A DNA stretch of 38,030 nt from an uncultured Lachnospiraceae bacterium. Its GTDB lineage: Bacteria > Bacillota > Clostridia > Lachnospirales > Lachnospiraceae. Below are positions 7,622 through 15,969 of this stretch, piece by piece; the stretch's first letter is position 1; every line of letters begins with the position of its first letter. The stretch covers positions 1-38,030 of the forward strand of contig CADATP010000016.1 in the NCBI GenBank assembly GCA_902790935.1, read 5' to 3'. The notes below the pieces were generated by a model that had not been told where the DNA came from, searched no databases, and saw only the letters and a program-made list of their open reading frames with translations. The position numbers and the translations under genes are program-made.

Positions 7622-9598
7622 ATGGAAAAGAAAAATAGAAAATCTGAAAATATTTTTCGCAAGCTGGCTCGCTGGTTTGTACGCTTTTTCATGGGTGTTA
7701 AGTACGAGGAAAAGTGGTTCAAGACAGGATCGGCCGAGTCTGATGCGGAAAACAAGATTCCGGATGATTCGGAATTCATTGTAAGTCCTGCCAAGCAGGC
7801 ATTTAAGGCATATATCGAGAGAAAGTTTGCGGTTGTTGCATTCATAGTAGTAATCCTGATGTTCCTCATAGTATTTATCGTACCGAATTTTATGACTAAA
7901 TACTCTGACTCATATACAGAGGTTACTTTAAAGAATTTGCCTCCTAACCTTTCAATGATGAGTGTCCCTTCTGAACTCAAGAATGACATTAAGTCTATTG
8001 ACAGTTATGGACCTTTCTCGGTTGGTCTTTCCAACGCCGGAAAGGTATATGTATGGGGATGCAAAAAACTTGGCGCATCCGGAATGGATGTTAATATTCC
8101 TGATGAGTATAAGGATATTAAAATGGCAATGGTTGCTGCCGGCGTTGACCATATTATCGCAATCGGCGAAGATGGCAAGATCTATGGCTGGGGAAGCGAT
8201 AGATTCGGTCAGTACGGCAGAAGCCAGAATTCTGTTGATAGTTCTGCTATAGAAGCAATGCCCGAGGAGCTTTATGAAAACGGCATCGATGTTGACCATG
8301 TTAAAAAGCTTACTTGCGGTTATCAGGCTACAGCGATCCTTATGGATGACGGAACAATCTATGTTTGGGGTAACAAGCAGACATATCCCAATATGGACAA
8401 CTTCATCGGAAGAACCGATATAGTCGATGTTGATTTTACCCTTAACTATATCGTCGGAATTGACAGCAAGCAAAATGGCGTATATACCGGTACCCGTGGT
8501 CTTTACGATATGGCAAAGACCAAGATCGGCGGAAAAGCGCAGAAGATGTTTGATTTCCTTGCAGGCAGAAAGATTACTGAAATCAATGCTACTACTTCGA
8601 GTATCTGCTTACTCCTCGATGACGGTACCATCGCTCTTACGGGAGACTTTGTTGCTGACTGCATGGAAGTACCTACTCTTGCGGAAGATGAGTACTATGT
8701 AGACATCAAGGCCGGCAACTACCACTACACGGGACTTACCAATAAAGGAAATGTTTATTCATTCGGCGGAGACCACTATTTCCAGGCTGAGGCTCCTATG
8801 GATCTTAAAAATGCAGCCAAGATCTTTGCGGGTTCATTCCAGAGCTATGCGGTTGACGCTAATGGCGATTATATGGACGCGTGGGGCTTTAGAGGATTCC
8901 CTCTCGGCTCGGATGATGTTGGTGCTAATATTTTAGAGCGTATCATTGTCGGTGGACGTATTACCATGACTGTCGGTGCGGTTGCGGTTATTATAGAGAT
9001 CATTATTGGAGTATCCCTTGGACTTATTTCCGGATACTACGGAGGATGGGTTGATATCCTTATCATGCGTGTGGCTGAGGTGTTCAGCTCGCTGCCCACC
9101 ATCCCTATTATGCTTATCCTCACATCACTCATCGCGCAGATGTCACTTACTACCAACCAGAGGCTGTTTATGATAATGGTGGTACTGGGCGTACTCGGAT
9201 GGCCGGGCTTTGCAAATATCACCCGTGCGCAGATCCTCGTTGCAAGAGAGAGTGAATACGTTACGGCTGCTCAGGCTATGGGCGTAAGAGAAAGCAGAAT
9301 TGCATTTAAGCATATTCTTCCTAACATCATTTCGGTTATCCTTGTAAGCATGACGCTCAGTTTTGCTGCAGCGATGCAGACAGAAACCGGACTTTCATTC
9401 CTTGGATTCGGTGTTAACTATCCTCAGCCCAGCTGGGGTAATATGCTTACCAAGGCCAGCAATGCTACAGCTGCTAAAAACTTCTGGTGGCAATGGGTAT
9501 TTACTTCGGGAATTCTTATTTTCGTCGGAGTATGCATCAACACCATCGGTGATACCATTCGTGATGTCATGGACCCCAAGTCCAGCAGTGACAGGTAA
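7622..9598 (+). CDS. OppC/DppC-type ABC permease with an inserted seven-repeat RCC1-like beta-propeller
   Basis: At 658 residues it is about twice the family length. TM1 is at 69-89. The region after it (about 122-425) holds seven RCC1-like repeats, each ending in a G-x-hydrophobic strand and a WG-type turn: KVYVWG (141-146), KIYGWGSDRFGQYG (186-199), TIYVWGN (245-251), GVYTGTRG (286-293), TIALTGDF (336-343), NVYSFGGDH (377-385) and DYMDAWGFRG (416-425). The last repeat runs directly into PLGSDDVGANILERIIVGGR (427-446), the conserved OppC element normally seen as PLGTDxxGRD. The rest is an ordinary OppC membrane domain with the EAA loop YVTAAQAMGVRESRIAFKHI (546-565). By topology the propeller should be extracytoplasmic. 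RCC1 propellers usually bind proteins, so contact with the SBP, the ligand or the cell wall is possible. One reading frame runs through with no frameshift, and GGAGCT precedes the ATG. Confidence 0.9.
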   Translation: MEKKNRKSENIFRKLARWFVRFFMGVKYEEKWFKTGSAESDAENKIPDDSEFIVSPAKQAFKAYIERKFAVVAFIVVILMFLIVFIVPNFMTKYSDSYTEVTLKNLPPNLSMMSVPSELKNDIKSIDSYGPFSVGLSNAGKVYVWGCKKLGASGMDVNIPDEYKDIKMAMVAAGVDHIIAIGEDGKIYGWGSDRFGQYGRSQNSVDSSAIEAMPEELYENGIDVDHVKKLTCGYQATAILMDDGTIYVWGNKQTYPNMDNFIGRTDIVDVDFTLNYIVGIDSKQNGVYTGTRGLYDMAKTKIGGKAQKMFDFLAGRKITEINATTSSICLLLDDGTIALTGDFVADCMEVPTLAEDEYYVDIKAGNYHYTGLTNKGNVYSFGGDHYFQAEAPMDLKNAAKIFAGSFQSYAVDANGDYMDAWGFRGFPLGSDDVGANILERIIVGGRITMTVGAVAVIIEIIIGVSLGLISGYYGGWVDILIMRVAEVFSSLPTIPIMLILTSLIAQMSLTTNQRLFMIMVVLGVLGWPGFANITRAQILVARESEYVTAAQAMGVRESRIAFKHILPNIISVILVSMTLSFAAAMQTETGLSFLGFGVNYPQPSWGNMLTKASNATAAKNFWWQWVFTSGILIFVGVCINTIGDTIRDVMDPKSSSDR

Positions 9599-9613
9599 GG
9601 CGGAGGTTTAATT

Positions 9614-10627
9614 ATGGCATTACTTGAAGTAAAAAATTTACATACATTTTTCAAAACCAAAAAGGGAATTGTAAAGGCTGTTAACGGAGTTTCATACACC
9701 CTTGAAGCCGGTAAAACGATAGGAATCGTAGGAGAATCCGGATCCGGAAAATCCATCAGTGCTATGAGTATCCTCAGACTGCTCGACAGTAACGGATACA
9801 TCGAAAGTGGTGAGATTATTTTCGACGGCAAGAGCATCGTAAACTTATCTGAGAAAGAAATGTGCCAGATAAGAGGAAATGATATCTCTGTCATTTTCCA
9901 GGAGCCAATGACAAGCTTAAACCCTGTATTCTCCATTGATAAGCAGCTCTCTGAGCCCTTTATCATCCACCAGGGGATGAGTAAGGCTGAAGCTCATAAG
10001 CAGGCACTTAAGATGCTTGAGGATGTGCAGATTCCTAACCCCAACGTTGTAATAAAGCAGTATCCTCATCAGCTTTCAGGTGGTATGCGTCAGCGTGTTA
10101 TGATCGCTATGGCCCTTGCTTGTAAGCCCAAGATCCTTATTGCAGATGAGCCTACTACAGCGCTTGATGTTACTATTCAGGCGCAGATCCTTAAGCTTAT
10201 GAATGAGCTTAAGAAGACTACCAATGCAGCTATCGTGTTCATTACCCATGACCTTGGAGTAATCAATGAGATGGCAGATGATGTTGCTGTTATGTACTGC
10301 GGACAGGTTGTTGAACATGCACCTTCTTCAGTTATTTTCCACAAACAGAAGATGAGTCACCCCTACACAGAGGGACTCATGAATTCGATTCCCAGACTTG
10401 ATGCAGAGAGTGACAGACTTGAGCCTATACCCGGTGTTGTTCCTCATCCTCTTGCGCTTCCTAAGGGATGCAAGTTTGCGCCGAGATGCAAATATTGCAC
10501 AGAGAAGTGCCTGATGGAAGAGCCGCCGCTTGTTCAGGTTGCGGAGAATCAAAAAGTAAGATGCTTCTATCCCGAGAAGGAGGTTAGGAACAGTGCAGAG
10601 CACCAAAAAATTGTTATCAATCACTAA
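9614..10627 (+). CDS. OppD/DppD-type ABC transporter ATPase
   Basis: A 337-residue nucleotide-binding subunit with all key motifs: Walker A GESGSGKS (40-47), Q-loop FQEPMTSLNP (95-104), signature LSGGMRQR (154-161), Walker B ILIADEPTTALD (174-185) and switch His212 (THDLGV). The C-terminal oligopeptide-transporter tail has clustered cysteines (GCKFAPRCKYC, then CFYP). GGAGG lies upstream of the ATG, 15 bases after the permease stop. It pairs with the OppF-type ATPase, whose start codon lies inside this gene. Unlike its partner it has no insertion. Confidence 0.95.
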   Translation: MALLEVKNLHTFFKTKKGIVKAVNGVSYTLEAGKTIGIVGESGSGKSISAMSILRLLDSNGYIESGEIIFDGKSIVNLSEKEMCQIRGNDISVIFQEPMTSLNPVFSIDKQLSEPFIIHQGMSKAEAHKQALKMLEDVQIPNPNVVIKQYPHQLSGGMRQRVMIAMALACKPKILIADEPTTALDVTIQAQILKLMNELKKTTNAAIVFITHDLGVINEMADDVAVMYCGQVVEHAPSSVIFHKQKMSHPYTEGLMNSIPRLDAESDRLEPIPGVVPHPLALPKGCKFAPRCKYCTEKCLMEEPPLVQVAENQKVRCFYPEKEVRNSAEHQKIVINH

Positions 10628-12188
10628 TTTAAAGAAATACTTTCCTGTTGCCAAAACCTCAATTTTCCAGAAGCAGCAGCTTTACGTCAGAGCAAACGAA
10701 GATATTTCTATAGATATTTATGAGGGCGAAACCCTTGGAGTCGTAGGTGAATCCGGTTGCGGTAAGTCTACATTCGGAAGAGTTGTACTTCAGCTATATC
10801 CTCAGACGGCAGGATGTACCTTATACTATGGATCGACACTTGATGAGATTACTCCTTCATATGTTAAGAAAACCATAAGAAGGTCTGAAAAGCTTAAAAA
10901 GCAGTATGATAGAGCCGTTGCAAAGGCACAGAACCTTGAAAAGAAGGTTGAAGAGGCCGGTGGAGAGGACGGAGCTGACTTTTATCTTCTTCAGGATCTT
11001 ACTATTGCGAAATGTGATGTACAGACCAAGGAAAGCAATATTGTTAAAATTCTTGGGGGCTTCTTTGTAAAGAATGACAGCGAAGGAAAGAAGCTTTTAC
11101 TTGAGATATTTGAGGCAAATAAACATCGCAACAGAATCCTCGATAAGAAGAAGACATATGACGTTGAAGTAGAGCATTTCAAGCATGAAGCTAAGATAGG
11201 TGGTTCTACTCCCGCTCTCGAGTCAAAAATCGCTAAGGCCCAGTCCAAGGCTGATTCGTTAGAAGCCGAGATAAAGAAGATCGGTGCTGAAATCGAAGAG
11301 TATCGTAAGAGACTTACGGAAGTTAAGGCAAAGTATGCCGGAGATCCCGAGTTCGAAAAGTATGATGCTATGACTGACAACGGAATTGACCTTGCCAGAT
11401 TAACATATAAAGAAATGAGGAGCCTTCGTAAGGATTTGCAGATCATTTTCCAGGATCCTTACTCAAGTCTTAACCCTCGTTTTACAGTTGGACAGATTAT
11501 CGAAGAAGGCCTCGTTACGCATAAATTCTTCAAGCATGGATCTGCTAAGCTCAGAGAGTATATAGTTGATACTATGAAGAAGTGTGGACTTCAGGAGTAT
11601 ATGCTTCATAGATATCCTCACCAGTTCTCCGGCGGACAGAGACAGCGTATCTGTATAGCTAGAGCTCTTGCTGTACAGCCTAAGTTTGTAGTTTGTGATG
11701 AATGTGTATCTGCACTGGACGTATCTATTCAGTCACAGATCATCAACCTTCTTCAGGAACTTAAGGAAAAGCAGAACTTAACATATATGTTTATTTCCCA
11801 TGACCTTTCTGTCGTTAAATTTATTTCAGACAGAATTATGGTTATGTACCTCGGAAACGTTGTAGAGCTTGCTGATAAGGAAACAATATTTGATGACCCT
11901 CGTCATCCTTATACTGTAGCGCTTCTTTCATCGATCCCTACCACAGACCCCGGATCGGCTGACAAGGAAAAGATCATTCTTGAAGGTAATATTCCCAGCC
12001 CTGTTAATCCTCCTGCAGGATGTAAGTTCTGTACTCGTTGCTATATGGCTACAGAGAAGTGTAAGAGAGTTGCTCCTCCCCTTACTGAGATTGAGCCCGG
12101 ACACTTCTGTGCTTGTCACTATCCCGACAAGAAGATTGACGAGAATAAAAATTTCCTTTTCGACGCTAAGACCACTAAGAGTAAATAA
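10593..12188 (+). CDS. OppF/DppF-type ABC transporter ATPase with a large coiled-coil insertion
   Basis: A GTG start at 10593 is supported by AAGGAGG at 10577-10583 and overlaps the OppD-type gene by 35 bases, which implies translational coupling. Motifs: Walker A GESGCGKST (52-60), Q-loop IIFQDPYSSLNP (284-295), signature FSGGQRQR (345-352), Walker B region KFVVCDECVSALD (364-376) and switch His403 (SHDLSV). In normal OppF proteins Walker A and the Q-loop are separated by about 45 residues; here they are about 225 apart. The inserted region (about 82-265) is rich in Lys, Glu and Ala with heptad-like stretches (KLKKQYDRAVAKAQNLEKKV and SKADSLEAEIKKIGAEIEEY), predicting a helical hairpin arm. 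Just after the Walker B Glu the usual Pro is a Cys (DECVSALD). Total length is 531 against about 330 for the family. The gene should still be an active ATPase, with the arm protruding into the cytoplasm. Confidence 0.92.
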   Translation: MQSTKKLLSITNLKKYFPVAKTSIFQKQQLYVRANEDISIDIYEGETLGVVGESGCGKSTFGRVVLQLYPQTAGCTLYYGSTLDEITPSYVKKTIRRSEKLKKQYDRAVAKAQNLEKKVEEAGGEDGADFYLLQDLTIAKCDVQTKESNIVKILGGFFVKNDSEGKKLLLEIFEANKHRNRILDKKKTYDVEVEHFKHEAKIGGSTPALESKIAKAQSKADSLEAEIKKIGAEIEEYRKRLTEVKAKYAGDPEFEKYDAMTDNGIDLARLTYKEMRSLRKDLQIIFQDPYSSLNPRFTVGQIIEEGLVTHKFFKHGSAKLREYIVDTMKKCGLQEYMLHRYPHQFSGGQRQRICIARALAVQPKFVVCDECVSALDVSIQSQIINLLQELKEKQNLTYMFISHDLSVVKFISDRIMVMYLGNVVELADKETIFDDPRHPYTVALLSSIPTTDPGSADKEKIILEGNIPSPVNPPAGCKFCTRCYMATEKCKRVAPPLTEIEPGHFCACHYPDKKIDENKNFLFDAKTTKSK

Positions 12189-12784
12189 TGTCGCTATTTG
12201 GTAATTTACAAGACCTATACAAAAACAAAGATCATATAAAGTACATAGATGACTATGATACAGAACTTGTAACCGATGAGAAGGGCAAGGTCAGAAAAAA
12301 AGTGACCTATATCGGACCATACATCCCTATCAAGACGGATATAAAGGTCTGCAGAGCTTTGTTTATCCTGATCGATTTTTTATCTCTTGCATCAACTGCG
12401 CTTATCTTATTTGCCTGCGTTATAAGACATACAACAGGGTCCTGGCTGGTAACAATGATGCCGCTGCTTTTGTCTCTGTTCCCGAGCCTGTATCTTTTAT
12501 CGGGCTGCGTACTTTTGCCGATGTCCGGAGCTCCTATGAAGAGAGACAGATATATGCACAGCGTGATCCGGGTATTTAGATCTTCGTCAGGAATCGATAT
12601 ACTCATGGCAGTTGTACTTTTGGCTGAGGTGGCATACAGAGCAATTTTTCGCGACTGGCTCTTCCTTAGAGGAGATATAAGGTTTCTTGTATATGTAGTC
12701 GGAGCAGCGATAATTAACGTTATAATAATCGTGCTGCTTAGACGTGTGGATCTGGACGAAAGAGAAGTAGCCACAAGAGGATAA
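12188..12784 (+). CDS. Small four-helix membrane protein of the Opp-type operon, function unknown
   Basis: Its ATG overlaps the TAA of the preceding ATPase gene by one base (TAATG), so the two are translationally coupled and the gene belongs to the transporter operon. The 198-residue protein has a charged, basic N-terminus (about 1-52) and four likely membrane helices near 56-79, 87-110, 136-154 and 165-184, with a charged tail DLDEREVATRG. I recognise no domain. It may be an accessory subunit, a chaperone for the enlarged permease, or an unrelated passenger. A strong terminator follows. Confidence 0.75.
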   Translation: MSLFGNLQDLYKNKDHIKYIDDYDTELVTDEKGKVRKKVTYIGPYIPIKTDIKVCRALFILIDFLSLASTALILFACVIRHTTGSWLVTMMPLLLSLFPSLYLLSGCVLLPMSGAPMKRDRYMHSVIRVFRSSSGIDILMAVVLLAEVAYRAIFRDWLFLRGDIRFLVYVVGAAIINVIIIVLLRRVDLDEREVATRG

Positions 12785-12813
12785 GCGGTAATATAAATAA
12801 TAATAAAATTATT

Positions 12814-12848
12814 AGAACAGGTGAGGTAACTCTTACCTGTTCTTTTTA
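12814..12848 (+). terminator. Intrinsic terminator of the Opp-type operon
   Basis: AGAACAGGT (12814-12822) pairs perfectly with ACCTGTTCT (12835-12843), extended inward by GAG/CTC-type pairing, followed by TTTTTA. The region from here to 13062 is AT-rich and I see no further gene in it. Confidence 0.9.
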
Positions 12849-13062
12849 TACGATAAAAAATATAGAAGCTCGGGCTGGATGAGCAATTTGAATATTAAAA
12901 CATGAAAGCAGTTGTGCAATATGCACAAACGCCGAGAAGAATTATTACTAATTATAGTCAAAAAGTAAAATAAATGCTAAATAAGGTAAAAGATTTCTAT
13001 TCTAATCACACCGAAAAGAAATTATATTTATTTTAGTAAATAGTGAAAAAGAGGCACTAAGT

Positions 13063-13608
13063 ATGAAGATAAAAAGTATCTTGTTAACTATTTCCTTAAT
13101 GTTTTCCGCTTTACTTATATCCGGATGCGGAAAAAAAGGCGAGAGCTGGGCGTATGATTATGAACCAGAAACAGAGATCCTTGCGCTGTACGAAGACGGG
13201 ACTGCTGAGTTTAAGGGAGAGAAATACACATACACTAAAGACAATACTTTTATTCACCTAAGGAGCGATTCCAAAAACCAGGACATACGGTATGCCAAAG
13301 ATGGTGAGAGTATTGTTATATATGAGAAATCGACATATAAGCAGCCCGGAAAGCAGGAAGACGGACTGGGAGGTATCTGGGTGGCCGACAACGGTTGGAG
13401 CTTCGCCTTCGGAGAGGATGGGAAGTTCAGCGAGGAGAATATCTTTTTCGGACACTACTCTGTAGATGAAAATACCTCCTGCATAAAGCTGATGTACGAC
13501 GATCCGATCCCTGATGTTTATCTGTACTTTGAACTTAACGGCGATGAGCTGACGATCGAGTACCCCTGGCCCCTTGTGGGGACAACAAAGGCATCCCACA
13601 AGGGATGA
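13063..13608 (+). CDS. Small lipoprotein, function unknown
   Basis: The 181-residue protein has a lipoprotein signal (MKIKSILLTISLMFSALLIS, then GC; lipidated Cys22). The mature part is predicted to be beta-rich, with two related blocks: EILALYEDGTAEFKGEKYTY and WSFAFGEDGKFSEENIFFGHY. Each pairs a Gly/Asp turn with a strand, as in small lipocalin-like or DUF5640-type lipoproteins. The ribosome site is weak (AGAGG). It stands alone between the Opp operon terminator and the sugar SBP gene, and nothing ties it to either. Confidence 0.7.
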   Translation: MKIKSILLTISLMFSALLISGCGKKGESWAYDYEPETEILALYEDGTAEFKGEKYTYTKDNTFIHLRSDSKNQDIRYAKDGESIVIYEKSTYKQPGKQEDGLGGIWVADNGWSFAFGEDGKFSEENIFFGHYSVDENTSCIKLMYDDPIPDVYLYFELNGDELTIEYPWPLVGTTKASHKG

Positions 13609-13622
13609 TCAATCTGAAATCT

Positions 13623-13641
13623 AAAAGCTGCTAGCGCTTTT
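13623..13641. promoter_or_regulatory. Possible LacI/CcpA-type operator before the sugar-binding protein gene
   Basis: Inverted arms AAAAGC and GCTTTT surround TGCTAGC (a 19-base site), 48 bases before the SBP start. Size, symmetry and position resemble carbon-catabolite or LacI-family operators, but the match to the cre consensus is incomplete. Confidence 0.35.
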
Positions 13642-13688
13642 ATGGATTTATAGTAACTGTATTTTAAAGACAAAGGAGAGGCTTAATT

Positions 13689-14969
13689 ATGAAAATGAAG
13701 CGTTTACTTGGAGGCGCTTTGGCCGGAATCTTGGCCATCGCGATGGTTGGCTGTGGTAAACCCGCTGCAAATAACGGCGGCGCAGCAAGCGGAGAGAAGA
13801 TTTCTCTGAACATGTGGTGTATCGCAACTGAGAGTGACTCAAACCGTAAGTCCTATGAGAAGGCAATCGCTGATATGCAGGAGAAGTATCCTGATATCAA
13901 CTTCACATGGGAAGCATTTGAGAACCAGTCTTACAAGACAAAGATCAAAGCAGCAGTTTCTGCTAACGAGATGCCTGACATCTTCTTTACATGGTCATGC
14001 GCATTCCTCGGAGATTTCGTTGATGCAGGTAAGGTTTACTGCCTTGATGAAACTTATGAGAAGTATAAGGACGAGCTCCCTGAGAAGATGCTCGCAAACT
14101 CCACCTACGACGGAAAGCACTATGGTGTTCCTCTTACTATGAACATCGTTGGACTCTTCGCAAACATGGAGCTCCTCGGACAGGTAGGATATACTGAGAT
14201 CCCCGGAACCTATGATGAGTTCATCGAGTGCTGCGATAAGCTTAAGGAAGCCGGAATCATTCCTTTCGGATGTGCCGGAAAAGAGACCTGGTGCGTTACC
14301 GAGTACCTTGAGTCTGTAATCGAGAAGAGTGCAGGCGCTGATACCCTTAACTCCATCTTCGCAGGCGAAGCAAGCTGGAACAACAAGGACGTTGCTGATG
14401 CAGTAGATACCTTCCAGGGACTTGTAAACAATGGTTACTTCGATCCTTCAGGAATCGGACTTACCAACGATGAAGTTAAGAACAACTTCATGGCAGGCAA
14501 GTATGCATTCTATATGAATGGAACCTGGAACTGCGCAGACTTTGCAGCAAACGAGGAGTTCTTCCCCAAGGTAAAGGTTGGAGAGTTCCCTGTTATCAAT
14601 GCTGACAAGTCTAAGCTCGGACAGCTTATCGGCGGACCTTCAGATACCCTCGCAGTATCAGCTTCTTCACCAAACGCAGCAGCTGCAGCTGACTACGCTA
14701 TGGAGCTTGGAAAGCTTATCTGCCACTATGGATATCTTGACGGATGCGGACTTCCCGCATGGACTCCTTACGGAGACACCAGCTCTGTAAACGGACTTAC
14801 CCAGTCTGTTGCAAAGATCGTAGCTGATTCCGACACAATGGTACTCTTCGGAGATACCGCTATGAGCGCTGACTCAGCATCTACTTATCTTTCATACGTA
14901 GATCAGGTATATGGATGCCTCCTTGACGGACAGCAGTTCATCGATGGTCTTGCAAATGATATTAAGTAA
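13689..14969 (+). CDS. Sugar ABC transporter substrate-binding lipoprotein (SBP family 1)
   Basis: AAAGGAG precedes the ATG. The signal peptide ends in a lipobox (AMVGC, Cys22). The mature 400-residue protein has the family-1 layout: SLNMWCIATESDSNRKSYEKA at the start, NEMPDIFFTW about 80 residues on, and FMAGKYAFYMNGTWN in the second lobe. It should bind oligosaccharides outside the cell and deliver them to the two permeases downstream. The neighbouring xylanase/esterase makes xylo-oligosaccharides the best guess. Codon bias is strong, as in the other SBP gene, suggesting high expression. A hairpin follows it before the permease genes. Confidence 0.92.
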   Translation: MKMKRLLGGALAGILAIAMVGCGKPAANNGGAASGEKISLNMWCIATESDSNRKSYEKAIADMQEKYPDINFTWEAFENQSYKTKIKAAVSANEMPDIFFTWSCAFLGDFVDAGKVYCLDETYEKYKDELPEKMLANSTYDGKHYGVPLTMNIVGLFANMELLGQVGYTEIPGTYDEFIECCDKLKEAGIIPFGCAGKETWCVTEYLESVIEKSAGADTLNSIFAGEASWNNKDVADAVDTFQGLVNNGYFDPSGIGLTNDEVKNNFMAGKYAFYMNGTWNCADFAANEEFFPKVKVGEFPVINADKSKLGQLIGGPSDTLAVSASSPNAAAAADYAMELGKLICHYGYLDGCGLPAWTPYGDTSSVNGLTQSVAKIVADSDTMVLFGDTAMSADSASTYLSYVDQVYGCLLDGQQFIDGLANDIK

Positions 14970-14999
14970 TTAAACTCATTAATATAAAAACCACCTTTT

Positions 15000-15048
15000 G
15001 GGGTCCTTCCTGAGCTTCCCTCGGGGAAAAGGAGGGGCCCCTCTTCTT
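15000..15048 (+). terminator. Attenuator hairpin between sugar SBP and permease genes
   Basis: GGGGTCCTTCC (15000-15010) pairs with GGAGGGGCCCC (15031-15041), with two G-U pairs, and an inner TTCCC/GGGAA stem sits at the tip. It is followed by TCTTCTT, so termination is probably partial. The effect would be to keep SBP expression above permease expression. Confidence 0.65.
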
Positions 15049-15089
15049 AAATGTTTTGACATAAAAATCCTTTTTGAGAGGCTATTTCT

Positions 15090-15968
15090 ATGAAAAAATT
15101 TAAAAAAGGCTTCGCAATAGTTGTCTTTTTGCTGCCCGGTTTATTTCTCTTTATAAGTATACTGATCGCTCCTATAGCCGTTTCGCTCTACAGGAGCCTT
15201 TACGATTGGAACGGATTTTCAGAAGGAACCTTTATCGGATTTCAAAACTATGTTGAGTTATTCACCAACGGTTCTATCAAATTTATGACATCTCTGAAAA
15301 ACTCTTTAATCCTGGCAGCTTTTTCAGTCTTTGTCCAGTTGCCCTTAGCCCTTTTTCTTGCCCTTTTACTCGGAAGGAAGATCAAGGGAGACAGAGTTTT
15401 TCTTTCGATATATTTTATGCCCGTCCTTATCTCTACGGTTGTAATCGGTCAGCTCTGGCTTAAGATCTATAACCCTGACTACGGCGTATTAAACAGATTC
15501 CTTGATCTTGTTCATCTCGGAAAATTTAAACACGTTTGGGTCGGCGAAGTAGAGACTGCCCTTGGAAGTATCATCGTCCCTACGATCTGGCAGTACGTCG
15601 GTTATCATATGCTTCTTATGTACGCGGGGGTTAAAGGCGTATCAACAGATCTTCGCGAGGCAGCGATGCTTGACGGAGCTTCTAAGTGGCAGGTAGACCG
15701 CTACATTGTAATACCTGTGATCAAACCTATAATCAGGGTCAGCGTTATCTTTGCGGTAACCGGTTCCCTCAAAACATACGACCTCGTTCGAATCCTTACG
15801 GAGGGCGGACCTTACCAGAGTACGGAAGTTCCCAGTACCCTCCTCGAAAATATGCTGTTTTTAAGAAACCGCTATGGAATGGGAAGTACGATTTCGGTTA
15901 TGCTGATAGCGCTTTGCTTCGCTTTTGCAATGCTTATCACCGCAGCATTTAAGGAAAGGGAGTATTGA
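15090..15968 (+). CDS. Sugar ABC transporter permease, MalF/UgpA-like
   Basis: The 292-residue protein starts MKKFKKGFAIVVFLLPGLFLF and has about six membrane helices. The EAA loop is DLREAAMLDGASKWQVDRYIVIPVI, the site that contacts the ATPase. The sequence YDLVRILTEGGPYQSTE is typical of MalF-type sugar permeases. It forms the channel with the MalG-like protein encoded directly downstream. No ATPase gene is present in this locus, so a shared ATPase (MsmK/UgpC type) is expected elsewhere; that point is inference from this class of importers. Confidence 0.93.
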   Translation: MKKFKKGFAIVVFLLPGLFLFISILIAPIAVSLYRSLYDWNGFSEGTFIGFQNYVELFTNGSIKFMTSLKNSLILAAFSVFVQLPLALFLALLLGRKIKGDRVFLSIYFMPVLISTVVIGQLWLKIYNPDYGVLNRFLDLVHLGKFKHVWVGEVETALGSIIVPTIWQYVGYHMLLMYAGVKGVSTDLREAAMLDGASKWQVDRYIVIPVIKPIIRVSVIFAVTGSLKTYDLVRILTEGGPYQSTEVPSTLLENMLFLRNRYGMGSTISVMLIALCFAFAMLITAAFKEREY

Positions 15969-15969
15969 T

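Noticed and set aside
7622-9598. Two genes (a secreted RCC1 protein and a separate OppC) joined by a sequencing error
   Set aside because: TM1 of OppC precedes the propeller and the rest of OppC follows it in one uninterrupted frame, so it is an insertion and not a simple read-through fusion.
13575-13607. GGCCCCTTGTGGGG and CATCCCACAAGGGATG as a terminator after the small lipoprotein
   Set aside because: It lies within the coding sequence and lacks a T-run.
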